A stretch of DNA of 64,000 nucleotides, from positions 4,154,001-4,218,000 of the forward strand of contig NZ_CP123620.1 in assembly GCF_029873215.1 (NCBI RefSeq), read 5' to 3'. Position 1 is the first letter of the stretch; the number at the start of each line of letters is the position of its first letter. This DNA comes from Nocardioides sp. BP30. Its GTDB lineage: Bacteria; Actinomycetota; Actinomycetes; Propionibacteriales; Nocardioidaceae. The position numbers were made by a program, and so were the translations under genes. A model generated the notes under the pieces. It was given only the letters and a program-made list of their open reading frames with translations, did not search any database and had not been told where the DNA came from. Shown here one piece after another: positions 49,710 through 57,549 of this stretch.

Positions 49710-50377
49710 GACGCCGCCGGGGCGGGCGGGGCCGCCGGAGTCCCGGTCGTCGCGGCGGCGCTGTCGGTGAGGATGGCGGCGACGTACTCGAGGTCGGAGT
49801 AGTCCTGCCCGTAGAGCCGGTCGCGGAGCAGCGACAGCGCGAACGCGACGGCACCGACCAGGAGACCCAGCACGGTGATGCTGAAGGCGATCCGGAGGTT
49901 GTCGGTCAGCGCCGTCACGTCACCGTCGGCCAGGCCCTTGAGCGCCGGTGAGAGTGGGATCAGCGTTCCCATCAGACCCAGCGCCGGTCCGAAGCGCACC
50001 AGCAGCCGGGTGCGGGTCAGCCGGCTCTGGCAGGCGAAGTCGAAGTCGGCGAGCCGCTTGGCGATGCGCGGCTCGGCGTTGGGGACCCCGAGGTCGCCGA
50101 CGATGTTGGTCAGCGCCTCCCCCATCGGCCGGCTCCAGGCCACCGGCACGAGCGCCGCGCGCGCGGCCTCCGTCTCACCGGCGTCGACTCTCGCCCGCGC
50201 CTCGGCGGCCGCGTCGGCCAACAGTGGGAAGCGACGCCGGCTCCGCTGAGCGGCCTCCACGGCGAACGCACCGGCCTCGTAGATCACGACGGCCAGGGCG
50301 ACCAGCGCCAGCAGGACGACGGGCAGCTCCAGCGCGGCGGCGACCTTGAAGACGGCCCGGTAGATGTCGTCGCTCAT
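49706..50377 (-). CDS. MotA/TolQ/ExbB-type proton channel protein
   Basis: 223 residues. An N-terminal helix (LPVVLLALVALAVVIYEAGAF) is followed by a cytoplasmic part and two closely spaced helices, RFGPALGLMGTLIPLSPALKGLADG and FSITVLGLLVGAVAFALSLL. The GPALGLMGTLIPL helix with its conserved G-x-x-G-T is the ExbB/TolQ/MotA signature. It overlaps the DUF2149 and PKD genes by 4 bases each. Such channels use the proton gradient to do work on outer partners. Confidence 0.88.
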   Translation of the reverse strand: MSDDIYRAVFKVAAALELPVVLLALVALAVVIYEAGAFAVEAAQRSRRRFPLLADAAAEARARVDAGETEAARAALVPVAWSRPMGEALTNIVGDLGVPNAEPRIAKRLADFDFACQSRLTRTRLLVRFGPALGLMGTLIPLSPALKGLADGDVTALTDNLRIAFSITVLGLLVGAVAFALSLLRDRLYGQDYSDLEYVAAILTDSAAATTGTPAAPPAPAAS

Positions 50378-51888
50378 GGGCGCATCCTGCCGGGTCCGCG
50401 CGCATGCAGTCCACGCGCCAGCCGTCCGGCGACCGCTCGCGCGTGCCGGGACTCGCGCAGGCCGCCGGCGGCGAACGCCAGCAGGCAGACGACCGTGGGC
50501 AGCACCCAGTCCGGCAGCGAGAACGGCGATCGTGCGGGGGTGGTCTGCCCGGCACGTGCGGCGGGCGCGGTGGCCGACACACCGGCCGCTGGAGCGGGTA
50601 CGTCGGCGTCGGCCAGCAGGATGCCTGTCACCGGGACGCCGTCGACCGTCGGCTGCGCCGGTGACGTCGGGGAGGCGGTCGCCGTCGCGCTGGGGACCGT
50701 CGTCGTCCCTGAGGGCGGTGCGAGCAGGCCGCCGCTGGAGGATCCCGTGGCGGAGGTGGTGCCGGAGGCAGTGTCGGAGGTGGTGCCGGGGCTCGCGGTC
50801 GCACCCTGCGAGGGCGTCGAGGACACCTTGCCGCCGTGGTGCTTCCCGTTGCTCTTCGTCGGGCCGGTCGACGGGGCGCCCGGGTCCGGATCCTGGCCGC
50901 TGCCCGCCGGCGAGGACGGCGCCGCCGTCGGTGTGCTCTCGACGTCGATCGTGAGCGGTTCGGATCGGCCCGCCGAGCCGTCGTCCGCGCTGGCCTGGAC
51001 CGACACGACGAAGGTGCCCTTGCTGTGCCAGGCGTGCGTCGGCCTGGCACCGGTGACCGGGGGCGTGCCGTCCCCGAAGTCCCAGCGGTAGGTCACCCCG
51101 GGCGGTGCGCTCTGCAGGTCGGCACCGAAGCCGACCGAGGCGCCGAGCTCGGGCTTGGTGGTGGCGGCGTGAATCGTCGGAGTGAGCCACGAGCCGGTGG
51201 TGTGGACGCGGATCACCAGCGGGCCCTGATCCGCGCTCAAGGGGATGTAGCCGTTGAGGTTGGGGTCGCTACCGAGGTTGACGTCGGAGGAATCCCGGAG
51301 CGGTCGGATGTAGCCGAAGCTGCCGCCGTCGGCGGAGTAGTAGACCGCCGGGGCCAGACCGTCCTCGAACCGGGTCTGCCCGGGCGCCGCCAGATCACCG
51401 GTGCGATATAGCGGGTGTGCCGCTCCGCTGGTGTCCAGGACCTCGGCATAGGTCACGGCTCCCGGCCGGAGCATGCTGCCAGCCTCGTCCGGGTCGGCGG
51501 TATGGGCGATCAAGGTGTTCAGGGACGGCCCGGTCACCGAGAGCGTCGATGGTTGGGAGTCCCGCGGCCCCTGCTTGTCGTACGCGACACCCTCGACATC
51601 CTTCAACGCCTTCAGGTCCTCGAAGTCGAAGCTCTGCGCTCCCGCCTTCCCGCTCTGGTCGTAGACGTCGATCTCGACGCATGCCTGGCTGGAGCAGCTG
51701 CCCGCCGCTTGCGCGGGCGCGCCCCCCGGCACCAGCCCGAACACGACGACCGCGAGCGCTGCCAGCCCGAACAGGTGGCGCGCCCGCGGTCGTGGATGCC
51801 TGGGGATCAGCGCACCGTCACCTTCTTGTTGGCGGTCTTGTCCGAGGTCGAGCCCTGCCCGTTGAGATAGACGACGTGGTAGCGCCAC
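50374..51888 (-). CDS. Secreted PKD-domain surface protein
   Basis: About 504 residues if GTG 51888 is used, which overlaps the binding-protein gene by 82 bases. A non-standard CTG near 51814 would place the start right before the signal peptide (HLFGLAALAVVVFGLVPGGAPAQAA). The mature part has a region with VEIDVYDQSGKAGAQSFDFEDLKALKDV, a PKD domain (TYRWDFGDGTPPVTGARPTHAW, then TFVVSVQASADDG), a long Ser/Thr/Gly/Pro linker, and a C-terminal helix (WVLPTVVCLLAFAAGGL). Membrane-anchored extracellular protein of unknown job. Confidence 0.75.
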   Translation of the reverse strand: MALPRRLSQRAGLDLGQDRQQEGDGALIPRHPRPRARHLFGLAALAVVVFGLVPGGAPAQAAGSCSSQACVEIDVYDQSGKAGAQSFDFEDLKALKDVEGVAYDKQGPRDSQPSTLSVTGPSLNTLIAHTADPDEAGSMLRPGAVTYAEVLDTSGAAHPLYRTGDLAAPGQTRFEDGLAPAVYYSADGGSFGYIRPLRDSSDVNLGSDPNLNGYIPLSADQGPLVIRVHTTGSWLTPTIHAATTKPELGASVGFGADLQSAPPGVTYRWDFGDGTPPVTGARPTHAWHSKGTFVVSVQASADDGSAGRSEPLTIDVESTPTAAPSSPAGSGQDPDPGAPSTGPTKSNGKHHGGKVSSTPSQGATASPGTTSDTASGTTSATGSSSGGLLAPPSGTTTVPSATATASPTSPAQPTVDGVPVTGILLADADVPAPAAGVSATAPAARAGQTTPARSPFSLPDWVLPTVVCLLAFAAGGLRESRHARAVAGRLARGLHARGPGRMRP

Positions 51889-53453
51889 GTGCCCTTCTTG
51901 AGCTTGGCCTTGAGGTGGAAGGTCGAGGCGCCCACCCCGAGCTTCTTGGTCTTGACGACCTTCAGCCTATGACCCGGGTGCGAGGCGTAGAGCACCGCCG
52001 TCGCACCGAGGCCGGCGCGCGGCGCGATCGAGCCCTTGAGCACCAGGCGGTGGTTCTTCACCTTCGCCTTGTCGAGCTTGACCTTGCCCTCGACGGTGAC
52101 GGTTCCACCGGTCGTCGCCCCGGCCGTCAGGGTCAGGCTCGTCGGCTGCAGGAGGTCGCCGAACGCGGGGTCGAGGGCGGCGTTCTCGATCTGGGTGATG
52201 GTTCCGGTCGCTAGCGAGTAGTTCGCGCTCGCCGTGGGGGTGTAGCTGATGGCGATGTGCCCGCTGGCGTCGGTGGTGCCGGTCGCCACGGTGATCGGCG
52301 CCGCGCTCGGCTCGCCGGCAGGCACCGAGCGCAGGGACACCTTCTGCCCGGCCAGGGCCGGCGTACCCGGCACGACGTTCTTCAGCGAGCCGCTCACGGT
52401 GATCGGCTTGCCGGCCTTCACCGAGGCCGGCAGCGCGTTCGCGCTCAGCCTCGGCGCGGCGTCCGGCAGGAAGGGAGCGTCGTTGGTGGAGTCGAGGTAG
52501 TTGCCGATCAACTTCTGCGCCGCCGGCGAGGTGATCCAGTTGAGGAAGGCCTGGGCCTCGTTCTGGTTGATCGCCGGGGTCGTCCCGGTGATCGCCGCCG
52601 GGTTGATGGCGTAGGCGTGGAACGAGTTGACGAGCAGGTTCGAGGAGCCTCGGACCACTACCTGGAGGTTGTGGACCGCGTTGGTGGAGGCGAGGTACTG
52701 GTAGGTCCCCCGGTCGGTGAACACGTAGCAGTCGTTCGCTCCGGACGACGGGCTGCAGGTGTCGGCGTACTCGATGTTGGCGGCCTGCTTCGCGCCGGTG
52801 GTGATGTACCAGGACGGATTGGCCGCGGTCGAGGGGCAGTCGCCGGTCGAGGTGGACGGCTTGGTCCCGCCGCCGTTCGCGGCGGAGACGGCGCAGGTGC
52901 TCACCCCGCTGGTCGCGGCCCAGATGGCGTGCGAGGCCACGTCGGTGCCCGAGCCGGTCTCCCGGGCGATGAGGTGGGCCCTGCCCGCCTGGCCGGCGGC
53001 CGCGAGCTTCTGGAACGCGTCGACCGGATCGGCATCCACGGCTCCCCCCGACATCACGCCGGCGGGGTCGCTGGCCGGCCCGAGCAGGACGAAGTCGCCC
53101 CAGAAGATCGCGCGGCCGTAGGGCTCGACGGAGTAGCCGTCCGCGACGAACTGGTTCTCCAGGCTGGCGGCGTGCACGATCAACGCACCGAACTGCCCGG
53201 TCTTGGCGTTGTCGATCGCCACCTGGGTCGCGCTGCCCTGGTAGGTGACCGTGTACTGCGGGTAGGCGGCCTCGAAGCCCGGCTTGAGCACCGCGGCGAA
53301 CAGGTTCGAGTCGGAGACGTCGCTGGTGCCGGCCACGTTGAGGGTGTTGCCGGAGTCGGCCCGAGCCGGCGTGGGGGTCAGCGTCGCCACGGTCAGGGCC
53401 GAGGCGAGAGCGAGAGCCGTCGCGAGCACGCGACGCGTCAGTGGGGTACGCAC
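51807..53453 (-). CDS. Substrate-binding protein of tungstate/molybdate transporter
   Basis: 548 residues with a Sec signal peptide (RRVLATALALASALTVATLT, then ARA). The binding domain (residues about 35-330) starts NTLNVAGTSDVSDSNLFAAVLKPGF. It includes HAASLENQFVADGYSVEPYGRAIFWGDFVLLGP, ARETGSGTDVASHAIWAAT and AQAFLNWITSPAAQKLIGNY, typical of TupA/WtpA-type oxyanion receptors. The last 200 residues form Ig-like/beta-sandwich modules (KPITVSGSLKNVVPGTPALAGQKV), unusual for the family. First gene of the operon. Confidence 0.85.
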   Translation of the reverse strand: MRTPLTRRVLATALALASALTVATLTPTPARADSGNTLNVAGTSDVSDSNLFAAVLKPGFEAAYPQYTVTYQGSATQVAIDNAKTGQFGALIVHAASLENQFVADGYSVEPYGRAIFWGDFVLLGPASDPAGVMSGGAVDADPVDAFQKLAAAGQAGRAHLIARETGSGTDVASHAIWAATSGVSTCAVSAANGGGTKPSTSTGDCPSTAANPSWYITTGAKQAANIEYADTCSPSSGANDCYVFTDRGTYQYLASTNAVHNLQVVVRGSSNLLVNSFHAYAINPAAITGTTPAINQNEAQAFLNWITSPAAQKLIGNYLDSTNDAPFLPDAAPRLSANALPASVKAGKPITVSGSLKNVVPGTPALAGQKVSLRSVPAGEPSAAPITVATGTTDASGHIAISYTPTASANYSLATGTITQIENAALDPAFGDLLQPTSLTLTAGATTGGTVTVEGKVKLDKAKVKNHRLVLKGSIAPRAGLGATAVLYASHPGHRLKVVKTKKLGVGASTFHLKAKLKKGTWRYHVVYLNGQGSTSDKTANKKVTVR

Positions 53454-53556
53454 TCTTGATGTATAGCAGGACGAATACTTAGAGAAAACCTAGGTTCCCC
53501 CGAGGGCTTGCCTTCTCCTGCTAGGCATGGGTCATCGCTTCGAAGGAAAGGGCATC

Positions 53557-54528
53557 ATGCGCGCGCTCGTCCAGCACCGGTTCGGAGACCCCGCCGAGGA
53601 GCTCCACGTCGAGGAGGTCGAGACCCCGGTCCCCGGCCCGGGCCAGATCCTGGTCCGGATGGTGCTCTCGCCCATCCACAATCACGACCTGCTCACGGCG
53701 AGCGGCGACTACGGGTTCAAGCCGGATCTGCCGGCGCGTGCCGGCACCGAGGCGGTCGGCGTGGTCGAGGGCCTGGGAGACGGTGTCACCGGGCTCAGCG
53801 TCGGGCAGCGGGTGTCCATCGGCGGCGTCTTCGGTGCCTGGGCGGAGTACTTCGTCGTCGCCGCCGGCGCCGCCATCCCGGTGCCCGACGGGCTCCCGGA
53901 CGAGGCGGCCGCGCAGCTGGTCGCGATGCCGTTCAGCGCTATCGCGCTGCTGGACTCGCTCGGCGTCGAGGCAGGTCAGTGGATCGCCCAGAACGCGGCG
54001 AACGGCGCCGTCGGTCGGATGCTCGCCCAGCTCGCCCACGCCCGCGGCGTCAACGTCGTCGGCCTGGTCCGTCGAGCGGCCGGGGTGCAGGAGCTCGCCG
54101 CCGCCGGCATCGGCGACGTGGTGGCCACCGACGCCGAGGGCTGGCAGGACGACGTACGCCGCATCACCGGCGGGGCGGACCTGGTCGCAGGTGTGGACTC
54201 GGTCGGTGGTCGCGCCAGCGGTGACCTGCTCGACCTGCTGGCCGAGCACGCCACCCTGGTCGTCTTCGGCGCGATGGGCTCCCAGCGGCTCGACCTCGCG
54301 CTCGGCGACGTCCTGTTCAAGCAGGTCACCGTCAAGGGCTTCTGGGGCGCCAAACTGAACCTGGACCCCTCCCGGCGGCAGGCGCTGTTCGCCGAGCTGC
54401 TCTCCCGGATCACCTCGGGCGAGATGCAGCTACCGGTCGAGCAGGTCTTCGACCTGGCGGACATCGCCGAGGCCGTCGCCGCCAGCCGCCGCCCGGGCCG
54501 CAACGGCAAGGTGCTCCTGCGCGGCTGA
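53557..54528 (+). CDS. Zinc-type alcohol dehydrogenase/quinone oxidoreductase
   Basis: 323 residues of the MDR superfamily. MRALVQHRFGDPAEELHVEEV and RAGTEAVGVVEGLGDGVTGL are standard front motifs; the nucleotide motif is NAANGAVGRMLAQLAHARG (A-x-G-x-x-x-A). The usual catalytic zinc residues are missing (no C-G-x-x-x-x-D/H-E), so it is a zinc-independent quinone-oxidoreductase type. ATG 53557 is chosen over 53527 because GGAAAGG lies just before it. Confidence 0.85.
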   Translation: MRALVQHRFGDPAEELHVEEVETPVPGPGQILVRMVLSPIHNHDLLTASGDYGFKPDLPARAGTEAVGVVEGLGDGVTGLSVGQRVSIGGVFGAWAEYFVVAAGAAIPVPDGLPDEAAAQLVAMPFSAIALLDSLGVEAGQWIAQNAANGAVGRMLAQLAHARGVNVVGLVRRAAGVQELAAAGIGDVVATDAEGWQDDVRRITGGADLVAGVDSVGGRASGDLLDLLAEHATLVVFGAMGSQRLDLALGDVLFKQVTVKGFWGAKLNLDPSRRQALFAELLSRITSGEMQLPVEQVFDLADIAEAVAASRRPGRNGKVLLRG

Positions 54529-54548
54529 GGGGCTACCGGCTCACCGAC

Positions 54549-55319
54549 TCACAGCGGCGTACCGAGGAGCCACGCGACGCCGTCGGTCGCCTGGCGGGCG
54601 GTCCACACCCCGTTCGCGTGCAGGTTCTTGCGGCCCTTGTCGCTGAGGAACGCCAGGATCTTCGCGGGCATGGCACCGCTCGGCGCTGTCGGCATGCCGT
54701 CCAGGATGTAGCGCTCGCGCTGGCGCTCGTCGAGGAAGAACACCTCGTCGGAGTGCTGGATGTCGTAGGTGAGCACGCGACCGGTGCGCCAGTTGCGCAC
54801 CACGTCGTCCTGGGGGACCTTCTTCCAGAAGACGCCGAAGAACTTCCAGATGGCGTGCACGTCCGCCGCGGATCCCGTGAGGAGCACCCAGTTCGGGACG
54901 TCGGAGGAACCCTGCACGTACTGCTTGCGATAGGCGGCGAGCTGAGCCGGCGTGTCTCGCTTCGGATCCACTGTCAGGGTGATGAAGACGACGTTCTTCG
55001 CCGCTGCCGGGTGCTGGTCGGTCGCGCGGGCGGTCGCCAGCAGCGTCGCGGTGTCGATCGGGCACGTCTCCTGGCACAGCGTCATCGAGTCGGACAGGAC
55101 GACCACCTTGCCGGCGAAGTCGGCCAGGTGACGGACGGCCCCCGTGCTGTCGGTCAGCGGAGCGTCGAGCAGGGCCCCCGGAACCGCCTGGTCCAGCCTC
55201 GTGCCGACATTGCGCGCCGGCGGCGCCACTGCTGGTGCGGTGGAGGAACCGCAGGCCGTGAGGAGCACCGCCAGGGTCAGACCGAGAACGGCGATGAGGG
55301 ATCGGCGTGCGGAGGACAC
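54549..55319 (-). CDS. SCO1/SenC-family thioredoxin-like lipoprotein
   Basis: 256 residues. IAVLGLTLAVLLTACGSS is a lipoprotein signal with LTAC lipobox. VVVLSDSMTLCQETCPIDTATLLAT contains the copper/thiol CxxxC motif of SCO proteins, then VFITLTVDPKRDTPAQLAAYRKQ, and the conserved His is in YDIQHSDEVFFLDE. SCO proteins deliver copper to cytochrome oxidase CuA or act as thiol reductants. GTG 55319 is used as start; a GTG at about 55337 is possible. Confidence 0.87.
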   Translation of the reverse strand: MSSARRSLIAVLGLTLAVLLTACGSSTAPAVAPPARNVGTRLDQAVPGALLDAPLTDSTGAVRHLADFAGKVVVLSDSMTLCQETCPIDTATLLATARATDQHPAAAKNVVFITLTVDPKRDTPAQLAAYRKQYVQGSSDVPNWVLLTGSAADVHAIWKFFGVFWKKVPQDDVVRNWRTGRVLTYDIQHSDEVFFLDERQRERYILDGMPTAPSGAMPAKILAFLSDKGRKNLHANGVWTARQATDGVAWLLGTPL

Positions 55320-55402
55320 GCTTGCGAGGCTAGCCACCGGCCCAACCGGCCCGGACGCCGGGCGGAGGTGACATACCCCGTGCGGTCGGCGTACGGACCG
55401 GT

Positions 55403-55421
55403 GTTGCAAACTACTTGCAAC
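55403..55421. promoter_or_regulatory. Nur box (nickel uptake regulator site)
   Basis: GTTGCAA-ACTAC-TTGCAAC is a perfect 7-bp inverted repeat with a 5-base spacer, matching the TTGCAA-N5-TTGCAA box known for the Fur-family regulator Nur of Streptomyces. It lies about 70 bases upstream of the nickel/cobalt transporter gene and would repress it when nickel is plentiful. Confidence 0.85.
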
Positions 55422-55492
55422 AACGACATCCTGTCGTTTGTCCGCAGGTCGCCGCATCGGGCTGGCGACCGTCCACCTCGGAGGGAGTTCCC

Positions 55493-56656
55493 GTGGCGAA
55501 CCAGGCGTCGGTGGTCGCGCAGCCCACGTTCGTCGAGCGGATCGGCGCGTTCCGTCGCAGCCTCACCACCGCCGACAAGCGCTCGCTCGCGGGGATGGCC
55601 GGCTTCATCGTGCTGCTCCACGTCGTCGGGTTCTTCGTGCTGTTCGCCCTGGTCTCACCGCACGGCTACCACCTAGGCGGCGACCACCCGGTGTTCACCG
55701 CGGGGGTGGGCGTGCTCGCCTACACCTTCGGCCTGCGGCACGCCTTCGACGCCGACCACATCGCCGCCGTCGACAACGCGACCCGCAAGCTCATCGCCGA
55801 CAACCTGGCTCGCGAGGCGGCGGGCGTCGAGCCGGTGAAGAAGCCGCTCTCGCTCGGGTTCTGGTTCTCCCTGGGTCACTCCACGATCGTCTTCGCGCTC
55901 TCGTTCCTGCTCTCGATCGGCGTACGCGCCCTCGTCGGTCCCGTCGAGGACGACTCCTCCAAGCTGCACACCATCACCGGCGTGATCGGCCCCTCGGTCT
56001 CGGGCGTCTTCCTGTGGATCCTCGGCATCCTCAACCTCGCCGCGCTCGTGGGCATCATCAAGGTCTTCGGCCAGATGCGCCAGGGCAGGTACGACGAGGC
56101 GACCTTGGAGAAGCACCTCGACGCGCGCGGCTTCATGAACCGCTTCCTGGGCAAGCTGACCAAGACGATCACCAAGCCCTGGAACATCTACCCCATCGGC
56201 GTGCTCTTCGGCCTCGGCTTCGACACCGCCACCGAGGTGGGGCTGCTCGTGCTCGCCGGTGGCGCCGCCGCGTTCCACCTGCCGTTCTACGCCATCCTGG
56301 TGCTGCCGATCCTGTTCGCCGCCGGGATGTGCCTGATGGACACGGTCGACGGCGTGTTCATGAACGCCGCCTACGGCTGGGCCTTCGCCCGACCGGTCCG
56401 CAAGGTGTTCTACAACCTCACCATCACCAGCATCTCGGTGGTGGTCGCGCTGGTCATCGGCACCATCGAGCTCGTCGGCGTCCTCGCCGACCGTCTCTCC
56501 ATCACCAACGGCCCGCTCGCCTGGATCGCCGGCATCAACCTCGACTACGCCGGCTACGCCATCGTGGCACTCTTCTTCGTCTCCTGGGCGGTGGCGATCT
56601 CGGTGTGGCACTTCGGCCGCATCGAGGAGCGCTGGCAGGTCAATCTGGCGGACTGA
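55493..56656 (+). CDS. HoxN/NixA-type nickel/cobalt permease
   Basis: 387 residues with about eight helices. RHAFDADHIAAVDNATRKL contains the H-x4-D-H signature of the NiCoT family, followed by LGFWFSLGHSTIVFALSFLLS and GLGFDTATEVGLLVLAGGAA; all are family hallmarks. GTG 55493 is chosen because GGAGGGAG precedes it by 6 bases. The Nur box upstream points to nickel rather than cobalt as the main substrate. Confidence 0.93.
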   Translation: MANQASVVAQPTFVERIGAFRRSLTTADKRSLAGMAGFIVLLHVVGFFVLFALVSPHGYHLGGDHPVFTAGVGVLAYTFGLRHAFDADHIAAVDNATRKLIADNLAREAAGVEPVKKPLSLGFWFSLGHSTIVFALSFLLSIGVRALVGPVEDDSSKLHTITGVIGPSVSGVFLWILGILNLAALVGIIKVFGQMRQGRYDEATLEKHLDARGFMNRFLGKLTKTITKPWNIYPIGVLFGLGFDTATEVGLLVLAGGAAAFHLPFYAILVLPILFAAGMCLMDTVDGVFMNAAYGWAFARPVRKVFYNLTITSISVVVALVIGTIELVGVLADRLSITNGPLAWIAGINLDYAGYAIVALFFVSWAVAISVWHFGRIEERWQVNLAD

Positions 56657-56678
56657 GGGCTCGGCCCCCGCGCACCGC

Positions 56679-56748
56679 TGTAACGCGGTGTCCGGTGCTC
56701 TTCGGCGGTGCTGCAGCACCGCTGTAGAGACCCGAACACCGCGTTACA
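56679..56748. repeat. Nested inverted repeat, REP-like or terminator
   Basis: TGTAACGCGGTGT (56679-56691) pairs perfectly with ACACCGCGTTACA (56736-56748). Between them lies a perfect 18-bp palindrome GCGGTGCTGCAGCACCGC (56705-56722). The 70-base unit sits between converging genes and could be a bidirectional terminator or a dispersed palindromic element. Confidence 0.75.
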
Positions 56749-56775
56749 TGCGACCGGGGGCGGCTCAGGACAGCG

Positions 56776-57519
56776 TCATCCGACCACCTCGGCGCCCGGC
56801 AGGACCGCCGACCATCCACCGTCGACGACCAGGTTGGCACCGGTGACGTACGACGCCTCGTCGCTGGCCAGGAACAGCGCACACCTCGCCGCCTCCTCGG
56901 CACGACCGATACGGCCCAGCGGGATGGCGGCAGCGATCCGCCGCATCGGGTGATCCTCGGCCAGGAGGTCGTTGCGGGTGGCGGGCGTCTCGATCATGCC
57001 GGGACTGATGCAGTTGACCCGGATCCCGTACGGCGCCCCCTCGGCGGCGAGCTGCCTGGTCAGCGCGATGACGCCGCCCTTGGTGACCGTGTGCGCGACG
57101 CGCAGGTTGGTCATCGAGCCCGTCATGCCGGCGGTGGAGCCGACCAGCACCACCGCCGCGCTGCGCGACCGCTTGAGGTGTCGCCACGCGTGCTTGACCG
57201 CGAAGAAGACGACGTCGAGCTCGTGGCGCAGGTTGAAGTCCCAGTCCTCGCTAGTGATCTCCTCCAGCGGACCGAACCGGGTCGCCCCGGCGTTCGCGTA
57301 GAGGATGTCGATCCCGCCGTGCTCCGCCGCAACGTCCTCCAGCCAGCTCCGGGTCGCCTCCTCGTCGCTCAGATCGACCGCCGCGACCCCCGGCGCCGGC
57401 TTCACATCGCACCCGACGACCGTGGCGCCCTCGGCGGCGAACAACTCGGCCGCTACCGCACCCTGGCCGCCGGCGGTCCCGGTGATCACGGCGACGCGGC
57501 CCGCGAGGCGGCCACTCAT
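56776..57519 (-). CDS. Short-chain dehydrogenase/reductase
   Basis: 247 residues. GRVAVITGTAGGQGAVAAELFAAEG is the TGxxxGxG motif, DILYANAG is the NAG motif, VVLVGSTAG gives the catalytic Ser, and the usual YxxxK position reads HTVTKGGVIALTRQLA. So the lysine is kept but the tyrosine is replaced by His/Thr. Classical SDRs need that tyrosine, so activity may differ. GIRVNCISPGMIETP follows as usual. ATG 57519 was chosen over 57549, which only adds a repetitive GERP lead. Confidence 0.85.
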   Translation of the reverse strand: MSGRLAGRVAVITGTAGGQGAVAAELFAAEGATVVGCDVKPAPGVAAVDLSDEEATRSWLEDVAAEHGGIDILYANAGATRFGPLEEITSEDWDFNLRHELDVVFFAVKHAWRHLKRSRSAAVVLVGSTAGMTGSMTNLRVAHTVTKGGVIALTRQLAAEGAPYGIRVNCISPGMIETPATRNDLLAEDHPMRRIAAAIPLGRIGRAEEAARCALFLASDEASYVTGANLVVDGGWSAVLPGAEVVG

Positions 57520-57549
57520 CGGGCGCTCACCGGGCCGCTCACCGGGCAC

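Noticed and set aside
51807..53453. Call as phosphate-binding PstS
   Set aside because: The HTH-Mop regulator and the TOBE-like ATPase tail in the same operon indicate molybdate or tungstate.
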